DNA of 64,000 bases. Origin: Prevotella sp. E15-22. Lineage in GTDB: Bacteria; Bacteroidota; Bacteroidia; Bacteroidales; Bacteroidaceae. Positions 45,919-54,103 of the stretch are shown piece by piece. Below the pieces are notes generated by a model that saw only the letters and a list, made by a program, of their open reading frames with translations, made no database searches and was not told the DNA's origin. The position numbers were made by a program, and so were the translations under genes. Where the stretch lies: positions 1,922,001 through 1,986,000 of the forward strand of contig NZ_CP096247.1 in NCBI RefSeq assembly GCF_023204875.1. The letters run 5' to 3'. Positions within the stretch are counted from its first letter, which is position 1. The number at the start of each line of letters is the position of its first letter.

Positions 45919-46698
45919 ATGAAAAAATACTATTTTGTTTTTTGCAAAGACGACCTGATGCTACAGCGACAGGCCGATGGCACTTATACCATTCCATTTG
46001 AAGAAGAACCACCCATTGAAGTAAAACCCTGGACCACGATTCTCAACATCACGCCATTAAGTGATATCGAGGTCAAAGCCTATAGCATCGACACCCCCAT
46101 CACCAATCATCCCACATACGAGATGTGTCCCCTACGCCAGAGCTACTACAAGCTGCCCTACCCCCTTTATCTGAAAGCAGGAAAATGCGCAGAACTACTC
46201 TATTGGGACCGCAACACCAAGTTTTGCGGCATGTGTGGCGGACACATGCACTTCCATACCGACATCAGCAAGCGTTGCGAGGTATGTGGTAAGGAAGTGT
46301 GGCCCCAACTGGCCACAGCAGTCATCGTACTCATTCGCAAAGGGAAGGACGAGATTCTCCTGGCTCGAGGTCGCAATTTCCGTAGCGACTTCTACGGACT
46401 TATTGCTGGCTTCGTCGAGACAGGCGAGACCTTGGAAGAAGCCGTCCAGCGCGAAGTAATGGAAGAAACTGGCATTAAGATAAAGAATATCCGTTACTTC
46501 GACTCACAGCCTTGGCCCTATCCCAGCGGACTGATGGTTGGCTTCACAGCCGACTATGAGAGCGGTGACATTCACGTACAACTCGAGGAGCTACAAAAAG
46601 CAGGTTGGTTCCATCGTACCAACCTGCCTAAACTTCCTGAGAAACTCAGTATCGCCCGCCGTCTCATAGATCATTGGCTGGACGAAGACTTATCCTAA
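45919..46698 (+). CDS. nudC: NADH pyrophosphatase / Nudix hydrolase NudC
   Basis: A 259-residue cytoplasmic Nudix hydrolase cleaving NADH/NAD+ into NMN and AMP, and in some bacteria decapping NAD-RNA. The zinc ribbon has Cys pairs CGMCGG near 97-102 and CEVCGK near 115-120. The Nudix box lies around 173-195, with GETLEEAVQREVMEETGI visible. SQPWPYPSGLM near 197-207 is the diagnostic NudC motif downstream of the box. It follows the 5'-nucleotidase gene by 33 bases. The final four bases overlap the convergent DUF4738 gene. Confidence 0.93.
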   Translation: MKKYYFVFCKDDLMLQRQADGTYTIPFEEEPPIEVKPWTTILNITPLSDIEVKAYSIDTPITNHPTYEMCPLRQSYYKLPYPLYLKAGKCAELLYWDRNTKFCGMCGGHMHFHTDISKRCEVCGKEVWPQLATAVIVLIRKGKDEILLARGRNFRSDFYGLIAGFVETGETLEEAVQREVMEETGIKIKNIRYFDSQPWPYPSGLMVGFTADYESGDIHVQLEELQKAGWFHRTNLPKLPEKLSIARRLIDHWLDEDLS

Positions 46699-47486
46699 TA
46701 TTCCAACAAAGTCATTGACAATTTTCCATCCTTTGCAATAAGAACATCCACCAGATAGCAACTGGCGCCATCAGGAATGCACAGCGTAGCATTAAAGTGG
46801 CAGCCATGAGCATCTATATGGTCATATTGCATATTGCCCAATATCGCCTGTTCCAAAAACTCGTTTGGAATCATGTCGGAGAACATCTGCTTCTTAAAAT
46901 CACGTGAGAACAAACTTCGCGAGCCATTATAAAGACTAAGGTGAATAATATTGTCGTAATAGACATTGTCCACCCCTACTCCCTCACTATTATAAGCAGT
47001 TTTTACCACACGATACCTTGTTGGATTTACAGCAATATACCAATGATAGCGCTCAGCGCCAAACGACACCACAGAATCCATCTTCAGCACCTCTGTCACC
47101 GTCAGGATTTCTGGTCGGCGACTCACAAACGCCAGTGAATCATCCTCCGACTCACTTCTTCTGTACCTCACCTCATCACCATTCTGATTCTGCAGCAAGA
47201 ACAAGTGCTCTGTTTGTTTCACAATAGCATAACGGCCATCACCCAACCAGAGCGAATCGTTCACAATCATGAAATAAGCAGGCAAACTTGTCGAATCAGG
47301 ATAGTAAATAGTATCTCCCTTTGCGCGAAACGATACTTCGTCAGTCTCATCTTCTATCCAAATTCCCTGCAACATGGCTTTTGCCTCCAGATTCTCCTCA
47401 GGTCGAGAAGTATCTGTAGACCCCGACTGCCATCCACAAGAAGCGAATAACAAAACAAGAAAAAACAGTTGACCAAGTATTTTCAT
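46695..47486 (-). CDS. DUF4738-type lipoprotein
   Basis: A 263-residue lipoprotein: signal peptide MKILGQLFFLVLLFASC, with the lipidated Cys near residue 17. The mature protein is beta-rich and acidic, about 30-263, with no recognised catalytic motif. It matches the Bacteroidota DUF4738 family from memory. Conserved-looking stretches are QGIWIEDETDEVSF near 40-53 and KGDTIYYPD near 56-64. The function is unknown, possibly a periplasmic or outer-membrane binding protein. It follows rfbC by 67 bases on the same strand, perhaps its own unit. Confidence 0.75.
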   Translation of the reverse strand: MKILGQLFFLVLLFASCGWQSGSTDTSRPEENLEAKAMLQGIWIEDETDEVSFRAKGDTIYYPDSTSLPAYFMIVNDSLWLGDGRYAIVKQTEHLFLLQNQNGDEVRYRRSESEDDSLAFVSRRPEILTVTEVLKMDSVVSFGAERYHWYIAVNPTRYRVVKTAYNSEGVGVDNVYYDNIIHLSLYNGSRSLFSRDFKKQMFSDMIPNEFLEQAILGNMQYDHIDAHGCHFNATLCIPDGASCYLVDVLIAKDGKLSMTLLEY

Positions 47487-47553
47487 GTATTTATCTCAGA
47501 GCCAATGCCCGCAATGGCAAAAGCAAATCCTATACCTCTTTATTAATAATATA

Positions 47554-48102
47554 TTATTCAAAACATTCTGCATCCTTCAACAAGGGCTGCTTTAAATCCT
47601 TCTCGCTGGTCAGCACCTCCTTCGGATCAATAGGCCAGTTGATGCCCAGCGCAGGATCATTCCAACGGATGCCAGCATCAGCCTGCGGTGCATACACATT
47701 GTCAACCTTATAGGTAAAGATAGCCTCATCGCTCAACACAAGGAAACCATGCGCAAAACCACGTGGAATAAAGAACTGGCGTTTATTCTCACCACTCAGT
47801 TCCACCATCACGTGCTGACCAAAAGTAGGCGAACTCTTTCGGATGTCGACAGCCACGTCCAAGACACAGCCCTTGATAACGCGCACCAATTTGGCCTGCG
47901 AATAATCACCTTTTTGATAATGAAGTCCACGAAGCACACCACGCGAAGACTTAGACTCATTATCCTGAACAAAATTCACTTTACCAATATGTTCTTCAAA
48001 TTCAGCCTGTTTCCAAGCCTCAAAGAAATATCCTCGCGCATCTGTAAATATCCGAGGTTCAATAACATATACCCCATCGATTGAGGTTTTCTTAAATTCC
48101 AT
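47554..48102 (-). CDS. rfbC: dTDP-4-dehydrorhamnose 3,5-epimerase
   Basis: Makes dTDP-4-keto-L-rhamnose in dTDP-rhamnose synthesis. The 182-residue cupin has the expected GVLRGLHYQKGDY near residues 54-66, with catalytic His60-type residue, and RGFAHGFLVLSDEA near 113-126. DARGYFFEAW near 21-30 and IRWNDPALGINWP near 143-155 are also conserved. The other rhamnose genes (rfbA, B, D) are not in this window. A -7 box lies 27 bases upstream. Confidence 0.95.
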   Translation of the reverse strand: MEFKKTSIDGVYVIEPRIFTDARGYFFEAWKQAEFEEHIGKVNFVQDNESKSSRGVLRGLHYQKGDYSQAKLVRVIKGCVLDVAVDIRKSSPTFGQHVMVELSGENKRQFFIPRGFAHGFLVLSDEAIFTYKVDNVYAPQADAGIRWNDPALGINWPIDPKEVLTSEKDLKQPLLKDAECFE

Positions 48103-48129
48103 GATACAATTATTATTATTTTTCTGTGT

Positions 48130-48138
48130 GCAAAAGTA
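48130..48138 (-). promoter_or_regulatory. -7 box for rfbC
   Basis: Reverse-strand TACTTTTGC, 27 bases before the rfbC ATG. Divergent from the HU-SPOR promoter, about 65 bases away. Confidence 0.62.
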
Positions 48139-48202
48139 TAAAATAAAATTGTAATCCGAAAATGTTTTCCACTTTTTATTTGCCTATCTCAGAAAAAAGG
48201 CG

Positions 48203-48211
48203 TACCTTTGC
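48203..48211 (+). promoter_or_regulatory. -7 box for the HU-SPOR gene
   Basis: TACCTTTGC, only 4 bases from the GTG start at 48216. Transcription must begin at or near the start codon, so this mRNA is probably leaderless. It excludes the longer frame beginning at 48162. Confidence 0.7.
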
Positions 48212-48215
48212 ACTC

Positions 48216-49214
48216 GTGATTGAACTTGAAAGACATATAGAGATTTTGTTGCTCAGCAACGATTGCGTCATCGTCCCCGATTTAGGTGGTTTCATGGCGC
48301 ATCATGTTGAGGCACGTTATGACGTAGAAGACGGAACCTTCCTGCCTCCTCTGCGCACATTGGGATTCAATCCACAACTCAAGATGAACGACTCACTTCT
48401 TGTACAGTCGTACATCGAGGCCTACGACATCAGTTATCCAGAAGCCTTACGCCGCATTGAAGCTGAGGTTGCTGAAATCCGTCAGCACTTGGAGACCGAT
48501 GGCCAATTTGAATTAAATGACATCGGTATTCTTCGCTTGAACGAAGAAGGACATATCACCTTTGAACCATGTGAAGCAGGCATTCTAACCCCTAATCTCT
48601 ATGGATTAAGTTCGTTCGAGATGCCGTTTATCGCCGCAAAAGAAGAAAAAGAGCAGCCCACAGAACAGGAAAAGCCAGCTGAGGTTATTTCGCTCAACAG
48701 TGTTCCTAAAGAAGAAAGTATCACTATCAAGATGTCATGGCTTCGCAACATAGCTGCCGTCGCAGCAGCAGTTGTTGCATTCCTCATGATTAGTTCACCC
48801 ATATCAAATAGTGACATAAACACCCAGGTTCAGCAAAGCGCCTTCTTCCCTATTGGCTCACTGCACACTAAGGCAACGACTGACATAAAGTCTCTTCCTG
48901 CAGCCGCCAAACAAGTTACACCTACTGACAGTACGTCATCTGACATCGTAACTGTTTCTAAAGAAGAAGCGAAGCCCATTGTCCCCACATATTGCATCGT
49001 ACTGGCTAGTCAAGTCAACAGACAGAACGCCATGGACTTTATTAGCCAGCTCAACAAGCAAGGTTATGAGGAAGTTCGCTTGTTGGAGACAAAGATTCTT
49101 CGTGTGGTCTATGGCACCTACAACTCTGAAGATGAAGCCCAGAATGTTCTACGCACACTGCGTTCGCAGAGTAAACATTTTGCAGAGGCTTGGATTATGG
49201 AAGTAAAACAGTAA
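48216..49214 (+). CDS. HU-CCDC81-like and SPOR domain protein, GTG start
   Basis: A 332-residue membrane protein. Residues 1-135 form an HU/CCDC81-type domain (IELERHIEILLLSNDCVIVP onwards). A single membrane segment is near 176-196 (SWLRNIAAVAAAVVAFLMI). The C-terminal SPOR domain, about 258-332 (YCIVLASQVNRQNAMDFISQ), binds denuded septal peptidoglycan in known examples. N-in, C-out topology would put the HU-like part in the cytoplasm and SPOR in the periplasm. The GTG start is chosen because the longer frame overlaps the promoter. The FHA gene follows after 24 bases. Confidence 0.88.
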   Translation: MIELERHIEILLLSNDCVIVPDLGGFMAHHVEARYDVEDGTFLPPLRTLGFNPQLKMNDSLLVQSYIEAYDISYPEALRRIEAEVAEIRQHLETDGQFELNDIGILRLNEEGHITFEPCEAGILTPNLYGLSSFEMPFIAAKEEKEQPTEQEKPAEVISLNSVPKEESITIKMSWLRNIAAVAAAVVAFLMISSPISNSDINTQVQQSAFFPIGSLHTKATTDIKSLPAAAKQVTPTDSTSSDIVTVSKEEAKPIVPTYCIVLASQVNRQNAMDFISQLNKQGYEEVRLLETKILRVVYGTYNSEDEAQNVLRTLRSQSKHFAEAWIMEVKQ

Positions 49215-49238
49215 TCACTTTTTCTAATACATTTTGAG

Positions 49239-49769
49239 ATGAAGCGAGTACGCTGTCCCAAATGTGACAATTACATCACATTCGACGAAACAAAATACAC
49301 GGCAGGTCAGTCGTTAGTTTTTCAGTGCACCGAATGCGGCAAGCAGTTTGGTATCCGCATTGGCGTATCGAAGTTGCGCGACACCCAAAAAGTTGAGAAC
49401 AACACACAAACTACCGACTGCGAATCACAGTTCGGCACAATCACTGTTATTGAGAACGTGTTCCATTACAAGCAGGTTATCCCCCTCCAGATGGGCGATA
49501 ACGTCATTGGCCGTTACCAGAAGGGCAACCCCATCAACACACCTTTCGAGACCGTTGACCCCAGCGTCGACCTCAACCACTGCACACTCAACATCAGCCG
49601 TGACAAGAAAGGCCAGCTAAAGTACACACTTCGCGACAACAACAGCAACACTGGCACCTTTGTCGACAATGTAGAGATACCACCACGCGAAAGACGCGTC
49701 ATTGAGAATGGCACCCTCTTTACTATTGGTGCCACTAGTATTATCTTAAAGACAACAGAAGAGGAATAA
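49239..49769 (+). CDS. Zinc-ribbon and FHA domain protein
   Basis: A 176-residue cytoplasmic protein. The N-terminal zinc ribbon has two Cys pairs, RCPKCDNY at residues 5-12 and QCTECGKQF near 30-38. The FHA domain covers about 80-172, with DNVIGRYQKGNPI near 86-98, LNHCTLNIS near 113-121 and NNSNTGTFVDN near 134-144. FHA domains bind phosphothreonine peptides. It follows the HU-SPOR gene closely, suggesting a shared role in envelope or division signalling, which is inference. A terminator follows. Confidence 0.88.
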   Translation: MKRVRCPKCDNYITFDETKYTAGQSLVFQCTECGKQFGIRIGVSKLRDTQKVENNTQTTDCESQFGTITVIENVFHYKQVIPLQMGDNVIGRYQKGNPINTPFETVDPSVDLNHCTLNISRDKKGQLKYTLRDNNSNTGTFVDNVEIPPRERRVIENGTLFTIGATSIILKTTEEE

Positions 49770-49775
49770 AAAATA

Positions 49776-49810
49776 AACGTTCGCAAGCGACTTGCTTGCG
49801 AACGTTCTTT
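49776..49810. terminator. Rho-independent terminator between FHA and xylB genes
   Basis: Thirteen-base perfect arms (49776-49788 and 49794-49806) around loop GACTT, with T-run after and A-run before. It can serve both convergent genes. Confidence 0.85.
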
Positions 49811-49861
49811 TTAAAAAGTCATCCTTACTTAATTTTTTAATCTTTTCACCAGATTAAACGC

Positions 49862-51349
49862 CTATTGGTTTTTCTTCAAAGTTTCTTTCCATGCGGCATA
49901 AGCAGCAGCATAATCAGCACGATGCTTCTCATCGGGCTCAATCACCTGCAACTTCTCAAGCGTAGCGAAAGCCTCGTTGTTGTCTTTATAGATACCAGCG
50001 CCCATACCAGCACCCTTAGCGGCACCCACTGAGCCATCCGTATCATAAAGTTCAATCGTTGCACCGCTAACGCCAGCCAGTGTATCACGGAACAGCGGAC
50101 TCAAGAACATGTTAGCCTTACCAGCATGAATCTTCTTGATATCCATACCCATTTGCTGCATAATCTCCATACCATAGCAGAACGAGAATACGATACCCTC
50201 CTGAGCTGCGCGCACCAAGTGAGCTTGAGAGTGCTTATTAAAGTTCAGTCCATTGATTGAGCAACCAATCTCCTTATTCTCCAACACACGCTCAGCACCA
50301 TTACCGAACGGAACGATAGTCACGCCCTCGCTACCAATAGGAGCCTGTGCAGCCAAATCGTTCATCTCGGCGTATCCGATGCCAGGTGTAATATTTCTGT
50401 GAACCCATGCATTCAGGATACCAGTACCATTGATACACAACAGCACACCCAGACGTGTCTGGTCGGCCGTATGATTCACATGAGCGAAGGTATTTACGCG
50501 GCTCTTAGGATCATAGTTTACATCACCCAAAACGCCATAAACCACACCCGATGTACCAGCTGTAGCAGCAATCTCACCAGGATTCAACACGTTGAGCGAC
50601 AGCGCATTGTTAGGCTGATCACCACCACGATATGTAATAGGCGTACCAGCTTTCAGTCCCAATTCCTTGGCAGCAGCCTCAGAAACAACACACTGCTCAC
50701 TGAAAGTAGGCACGATGTCAGCAATCAGCGAACGGTCAAAGCCATAATAATCCAACAAGAACTGAGCCACATCATTGTTTTTGAAATCCCAGAACATACC
50801 CTCAGACAATCCGCTCACCGTAGTGTTTGCAGTCCCAGACAAGCGCATTGCCAGATAATCACCAGGCAACATCACCTTATATATATTACGATACAAGTCG
50901 GGCTCATTCTCCTTCACCCATGCCAGTTTAGCAGCGGTAAAGTTACCAGGCGAGTTCAGCAAATGCGACAGACATTTCTCAGAACCTAAATCCTTAAAAG
51001 CCTTCTCGCCGTAAGGCACTGCACGAGAGTCGCACCAGATAATTGAAGGACGAAGAGCCTGCAAATTCTTATCCACGCAAACCAGTCCGTGCATCTGGTA
51101 TGAGATACCAATAGCGGCAATCTCATCACCTTTCACGCCACTGTCAGCCATAATCTTCTGCAACGACTGCTTAGCGTATTTCCACCACGATTCTGGGTCC
51201 TGCTCAGCCCAACCAGCCTTCACAGCCATGATGGGTGCCTCCTTCTCTGGGAAGAAGGCAGAAGACACACACTTGCCATTTTCGGCATTGACCAAAGATG
51301 CTTTGACAGACGAGCTGCCTACATCAAAACCTAAAAGATATCTTGCCAT
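49862..51349 (-). CDS. xylB: Xylulokinase
   Basis: Phosphorylates D-xylulose to xylulose-5-phosphate. The 495-residue FGGY kinase has N-terminal GFDVGSSSVKASL near residues 7-19, the phosphate-binding loop. IGISYQMHG near 80-88 and YRGGDQPNNALS near 238-249, with catalytic Asp near 242, follow. TAGTSGVVYG near 261-270 and DGSVGAAKGAGMGAG near 436-450 complete the ATP-binding fold. No xylA or xylose transporter is adjacent, so it stands alone here. No clear -7 box was found upstream, within the 175 bases to the receiver gene. Confidence 0.93.
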   Translation of the reverse strand: MARYLLGFDVGSSSVKASLVNAENGKCVSSAFFPEKEAPIMAVKAGWAEQDPESWWKYAKQSLQKIMADSGVKGDEIAAIGISYQMHGLVCVDKNLQALRPSIIWCDSRAVPYGEKAFKDLGSEKCLSHLLNSPGNFTAAKLAWVKENEPDLYRNIYKVMLPGDYLAMRLSGTANTTVSGLSEGMFWDFKNNDVAQFLLDYYGFDRSLIADIVPTFSEQCVVSEAAAKELGLKAGTPITYRGGDQPNNALSLNVLNPGEIAATAGTSGVVYGVLGDVNYDPKSRVNTFAHVNHTADQTRLGVLLCINGTGILNAWVHRNITPGIGYAEMNDLAAQAPIGSEGVTIVPFGNGAERVLENKEIGCSINGLNFNKHSQAHLVRAAQEGIVFSFCYGMEIMQQMGMDIKKIHAGKANMFLSPLFRDTLAGVSGATIELYDTDGSVGAAKGAGMGAGIYKDNNEAFATLEKLQVIEPDEKHRADYAAAYAAWKETLKKNQ

Positions 51350-51481
51350 AATTAATATTAAATTACTTTAATATGATACGAAACAAGCATATATTTCCCT
51401 AATTTTATTTGAAAAAAACAACAATTTTGCAGAAAAGAAGATTTTTTTTCAACAACATGTTGGCATTTCAAATATTTTTTT

Positions 51482-51490
51482 TACCTTTGC
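51482..51490 (+). promoter_or_regulatory. -7 box for the exopolysaccharide locus
   Basis: TACCTTTGC, 34 bases before the receiver gene ATG. It is the only clear promoter ahead of the first genes of the locus. No UpxY/NusG-type antiterminator gene precedes it. Confidence 0.66.
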
Positions 51491-51524
51491 AGAATAAAAT
51501 TGGAATTTAAAGAGTATTTCATAT

Positions 51525-51893
51525 ATGAAAAAGAAGATTCTAATACTGGACGACAAAGAGACCATTGCAAAGGTTCTCTCTATTTATTTAATGAGCGACT
51601 ACGATGTACAGTGGCTCCCCGACGGCTTGCAAGGTGTCAAATGGCTTCAGGCTGGCAACACGCCCGATCTGATTATCTCAGACATCCGTATGCCAGGCAT
51701 GCGTGGTGACGACTTCTTGGAATGGATCAAGCAGAACGAGTTATTCCGCCACATTCCCGTCATTATGCTGTCCAGCGAAGACTCAACCAGCGAACGCATT
51801 CGTCTTCTGGAGATTGGTGCCGAGGACTATATTGTGAAACCCTTCAACCCCATGGAACTTAAGATTCGCGTTAAAAAGATTCTGCCGAATTAA
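51525..51893 (+). CDS. Stand-alone response-regulator receiver protein
   Basis: A 122-residue single receiver domain with no output domain. Key residues are intact: acidic pair in ILDDKE near 7-12, phospho-acceptor Asp in IISDIRMPG near 51-59, switch Ser/Thr in IMLSSED near 82-88, and Lys in IVKPF near 106-110. It should be phosphorylated by a histidine kinase not encoded in the window. It is 9 bases from the sugar transferase gene, so it is translated with it. Output must be through protein contact, perhaps with the adjacent transferase or exporter, which is inference. Confidence 0.9.
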   Translation: MKKKILILDDKETIAKVLSIYLMSDYDVQWLPDGLQGVKWLQAGNTPDLIISDIRMPGMRGDDFLEWIKQNELFRHIPVIMLSSEDSTSERIRLLEIGAEDYIVKPFNPMELKIRVKKILPN

Positions 51894-51902
51894 CCACAAG
51901 TT

Positions 51903-53105
51903 ATGATAGGTGTCGTATATTTAGGAAATAATCCCCAGACAGAAGAGCGTTTAAGGTATCTGCCTGGCAGAGATGTCAAATTCACGAAAAGTCATTTTGA
52001 GGCCGCAGAGGAAAGTAAGTCTCATAATAACGGCGACCACTTTATACTTTTCTTGGAGAAAGGTAATCTCACTGACGATATTGCTGCAATAACCTACTTA
52101 CGAAAGGTTTGCAGCAGCATCTATATTATCCTATTGACAAGTCCGTTAGACCCTGAGGAGCGCAAGGCTTATCAGCAAAGCGGCATTAACGACACACTCG
52201 ACATCAACGCACCTGTTACGCTCATCAACAAGAAATTACAATTCATCGAAGAACGTGAGTCAGTTCTTTTCGACACCAATATCTCGAAAAGACGCGTCCT
52301 CCAGTTTAAGATACCCATTTGGAAGCGCACGTTCGACATCATCTTCTCTATTTTAGCCATTATTATCACGTCTCCCATCATGATAGCAACAGTTATTGCC
52401 ATCAAGTTGGAGAGCAAAGGCCCTGCCCTATTCAAGTCAAAGCGCGTTGGAACCAACTACAAGGTATTCGAGTTCTTGAAGTTCCGTTCCATGTATACAG
52501 ATGCAGAAAAACGCCTGAAGGAGTTGAGTGCATCCCAAAATCAGTATGGCAAGAATACTGAGGATAACGACGATGCCGTCTTCACCACCAATTCTCAGCA
52601 AGAACAAGTCGAAGAGCCCAAGGACATGGACATGGATATCGAAATGATGATTGGCGACGAAGAAGTGATGCTGATTGGCGACGACTTTGTGGTATCTGAG
52701 AGTGATTTCAGCAAAAAGAAGGAAGAAGAGATTAACAACGCATTCGTCAAAATTGAGAACGACCCCCGTGTCACAAAGGTTGGTCGTTTCATTCGCAAAT
52801 ATAGCATTGACGAACTCCCTCAGTTCTTCAATATTCTGAAAGGCGACATGTCCATCGTGGGCAACCGTCCCCTCCCCCTTTACGAAGCCGAGAAACTCAC
52901 CATCGACTCCAGCATCGACCGTTTTGTGGCCCCTGCTGGACTCACAGGTCTTTGGCAGGTAGAGGAAAGAGGTAAGGGTGGCAAGATGTCGGCAGAAGAA
53001 CGCAAGCAACTTGATATCCTGTACGCGCAGACATATAACTTCGGAATGGACATGAAGATTCTTTTCCGTACCCTCTTTGCGTTTGTACAAAAGGAAAATG
53101 TCTAA
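51903..53105 (+). CDS. Polyprenyl-phosphate sugar-1-phosphate transferase with degenerate receiver-like N-terminus
   Basis: A 400-residue initiating transferase that should load the first sugar phosphate onto undecaprenyl phosphate. Residues about 1-120 follow a receiver pattern, but Glu52 (FLEKG) replaces the phospho-acceptor Asp and the usual KP is DINAP. One membrane segment is near 140-166. The PGT core follows (VGTNYKVFEFLKFRSMYTDA near 183-202, NDPRVTKVGRFIRKYSIDEL near 289-308, GNRPLPLYEAEKL near 324-336). An acidic insertion of about 80 residues (near 206-285, rich in Asp/Glu) interrupts the core between these motifs. The insertion is unusual for this family. Next gene is 19 bases away. 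Confidence 0.88.
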   Translation: MIGVVYLGNNPQTEERLRYLPGRDVKFTKSHFEAAEESKSHNNGDHFILFLEKGNLTDDIAAITYLRKVCSSIYIILLTSPLDPEERKAYQQSGINDTLDINAPVTLINKKLQFIEERESVLFDTNISKRRVLQFKIPIWKRTFDIIFSILAIIITSPIMIATVIAIKLESKGPALFKSKRVGTNYKVFEFLKFRSMYTDAEKRLKELSASQNQYGKNTEDNDDAVFTTNSQQEQVEEPKDMDMDIEMMIGDEEVMLIGDDFVVSESDFSKKKEEEINNAFVKIENDPRVTKVGRFIRKYSIDELPQFFNILKGDMSIVGNRPLPLYEAEKLTIDSSIDRFVAPAGLTGLWQVEERGKGGKMSAEERKQLDILYAQTYNFGMDMKILFRTLFAFVQKENV

Positions 53106-53124
53106 TTAGTCTTTTTGACAAAAC

Positions 53125-54087
53125 ATGTTTAGGAAAATAGCATTTACCCTCGTTGTCTCTGTATTCTGCGTTGGTGCTATGGCGCAGACAGCCGACGATA
53201 GTGGCATCAGTGCCGGATTCTTCGATTCCAGTAATGAGAAGGACCTTAATTTCTCAATGTTTAAGCTTCCGCCATTGTCAGTTCTGTTTGAGAATGCCAA
53301 GCAGAATCCCAATATTCTGTTATTAGCCAAGCAACAGGAAATGGCACAAGCAGAAGTTGCTAAACAGAAAAAACATATTTTCTCTTACGTCAATGGCAAT
53401 GCCAGCATGAGTTATGGCCTTACAGATATATGGAGTGGTTCCCAAGGCACTGGCTATGGCAGTGGCATGGTATGGCAGCCCCACTCTTCTGAACAAAGTT
53501 TTTGGAACATAGGTGTCAATATAAGTGTTCCTCTTGAGGACATTCTTGATTTAGGGCCATCCGTCAAACGCAAACGAATGGAAGTTGAGCAAGTACAGAT
53601 TCAAAAAGATGCCGCCTACGATCAATTAAAACTGCAGATTGTCACGCTCTATATCAAAATAACGAACAACCTAACGGCTCTAAAAACTGCAGGTGAGAAC
53701 GCAGCTGCTTATCAAGGCGCAGCATCTTTGAATGAGGTCGAATTTCACCATGGAAACATGGAAATCGAGTCATATGCTTACACAGGATTACAAGGTCAAG
53801 GCGCTGTTACGACATACCAATCCCTTCTCACAGAAATAACAACGGATATCGTCACTTTAGAGATTCTTACTCATACGCCCATCATTACAAATACAACAAC
53901 AGACATCACGTTAGATTCCTCTATCGAAAAGACAAAGAGACAGATTGCTCGTGAAAACAGAGCTGTTGAGAAGCGCATTAAGAAAGAGGCAAAAGAGGAA
54001 GAAAAACTTGAAAAGCAGCTAGAAAAGCAATCCGCCAAAGATGCTTTAAAGACAAGTGAACCTACTACTCCAACTCCAAAAGAATGA
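53125..54087 (+). CDS. TolC-like outer-membrane protein, shortened
   Basis: A 320-residue exported protein; signal peptide ends near GAMAQ (residue 21). Residues about 47-255 match an OEP/TolC-type helical hairpin: LSVLFENAKQNPNILLLAKQ near 51-70, beta-like GNASMSYGLTD near 90-100, and the SVPLEDILDLGPSVKRKRME region near 134-153. The C-terminus, about 270-320, is a highly charged Lys/Glu coiled coil (EKRIKKEAKEEEKLEKQLEK). TolC proteins are about 420-490 residues with two such hairpins, so this one looks like half a TolC. It could form a multimer or be a truncated exporter. A Wza-type OPX protein is not seen in the window. Confidence 0.78.
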   Translation: MFRKIAFTLVVSVFCVGAMAQTADDSGISAGFFDSSNEKDLNFSMFKLPPLSVLFENAKQNPNILLLAKQQEMAQAEVAKQKKHIFSYVNGNASMSYGLTDIWSGSQGTGYGSGMVWQPHSSEQSFWNIGVNISVPLEDILDLGPSVKRKRMEVEQVQIQKDAAYDQLKLQIVTLYIKITNNLTALKTAGENAAAYQGAASLNEVEFHHGNMEIESYAYTGLQGQGAVTTYQSLLTEITTDIVTLEILTHTPIITNTTTDITLDSSIEKTKRQIARENRAVEKRIKKEAKEEEKLEKQLEKQSAKDALKTSEPTTPTPKE

Positions 54088-54103
54088 AATAATAATAGTC
54101 GAT

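Noticed and set aside
51350..51524. Possible riboswitch or attenuator ahead of the exopolysaccharide locus
   Set aside because: The region is AT-rich and holds one clear -7 box, but no stable hairpin series or conserved aptamer pattern was found by eye.
52437..53090. A 217-residue minus-strand frame across the sugar transferase
   Set aside because: It is antisense to a conserved transferase core and has no recognisable motif.
54056..54103. Longer start for the Wzz-type protein
   Set aside because: The extra 16 residues are the overlapping end of the TolC-like gene in another frame. MDLFRYLVRFL gives the normal N-terminus before the first membrane segment.
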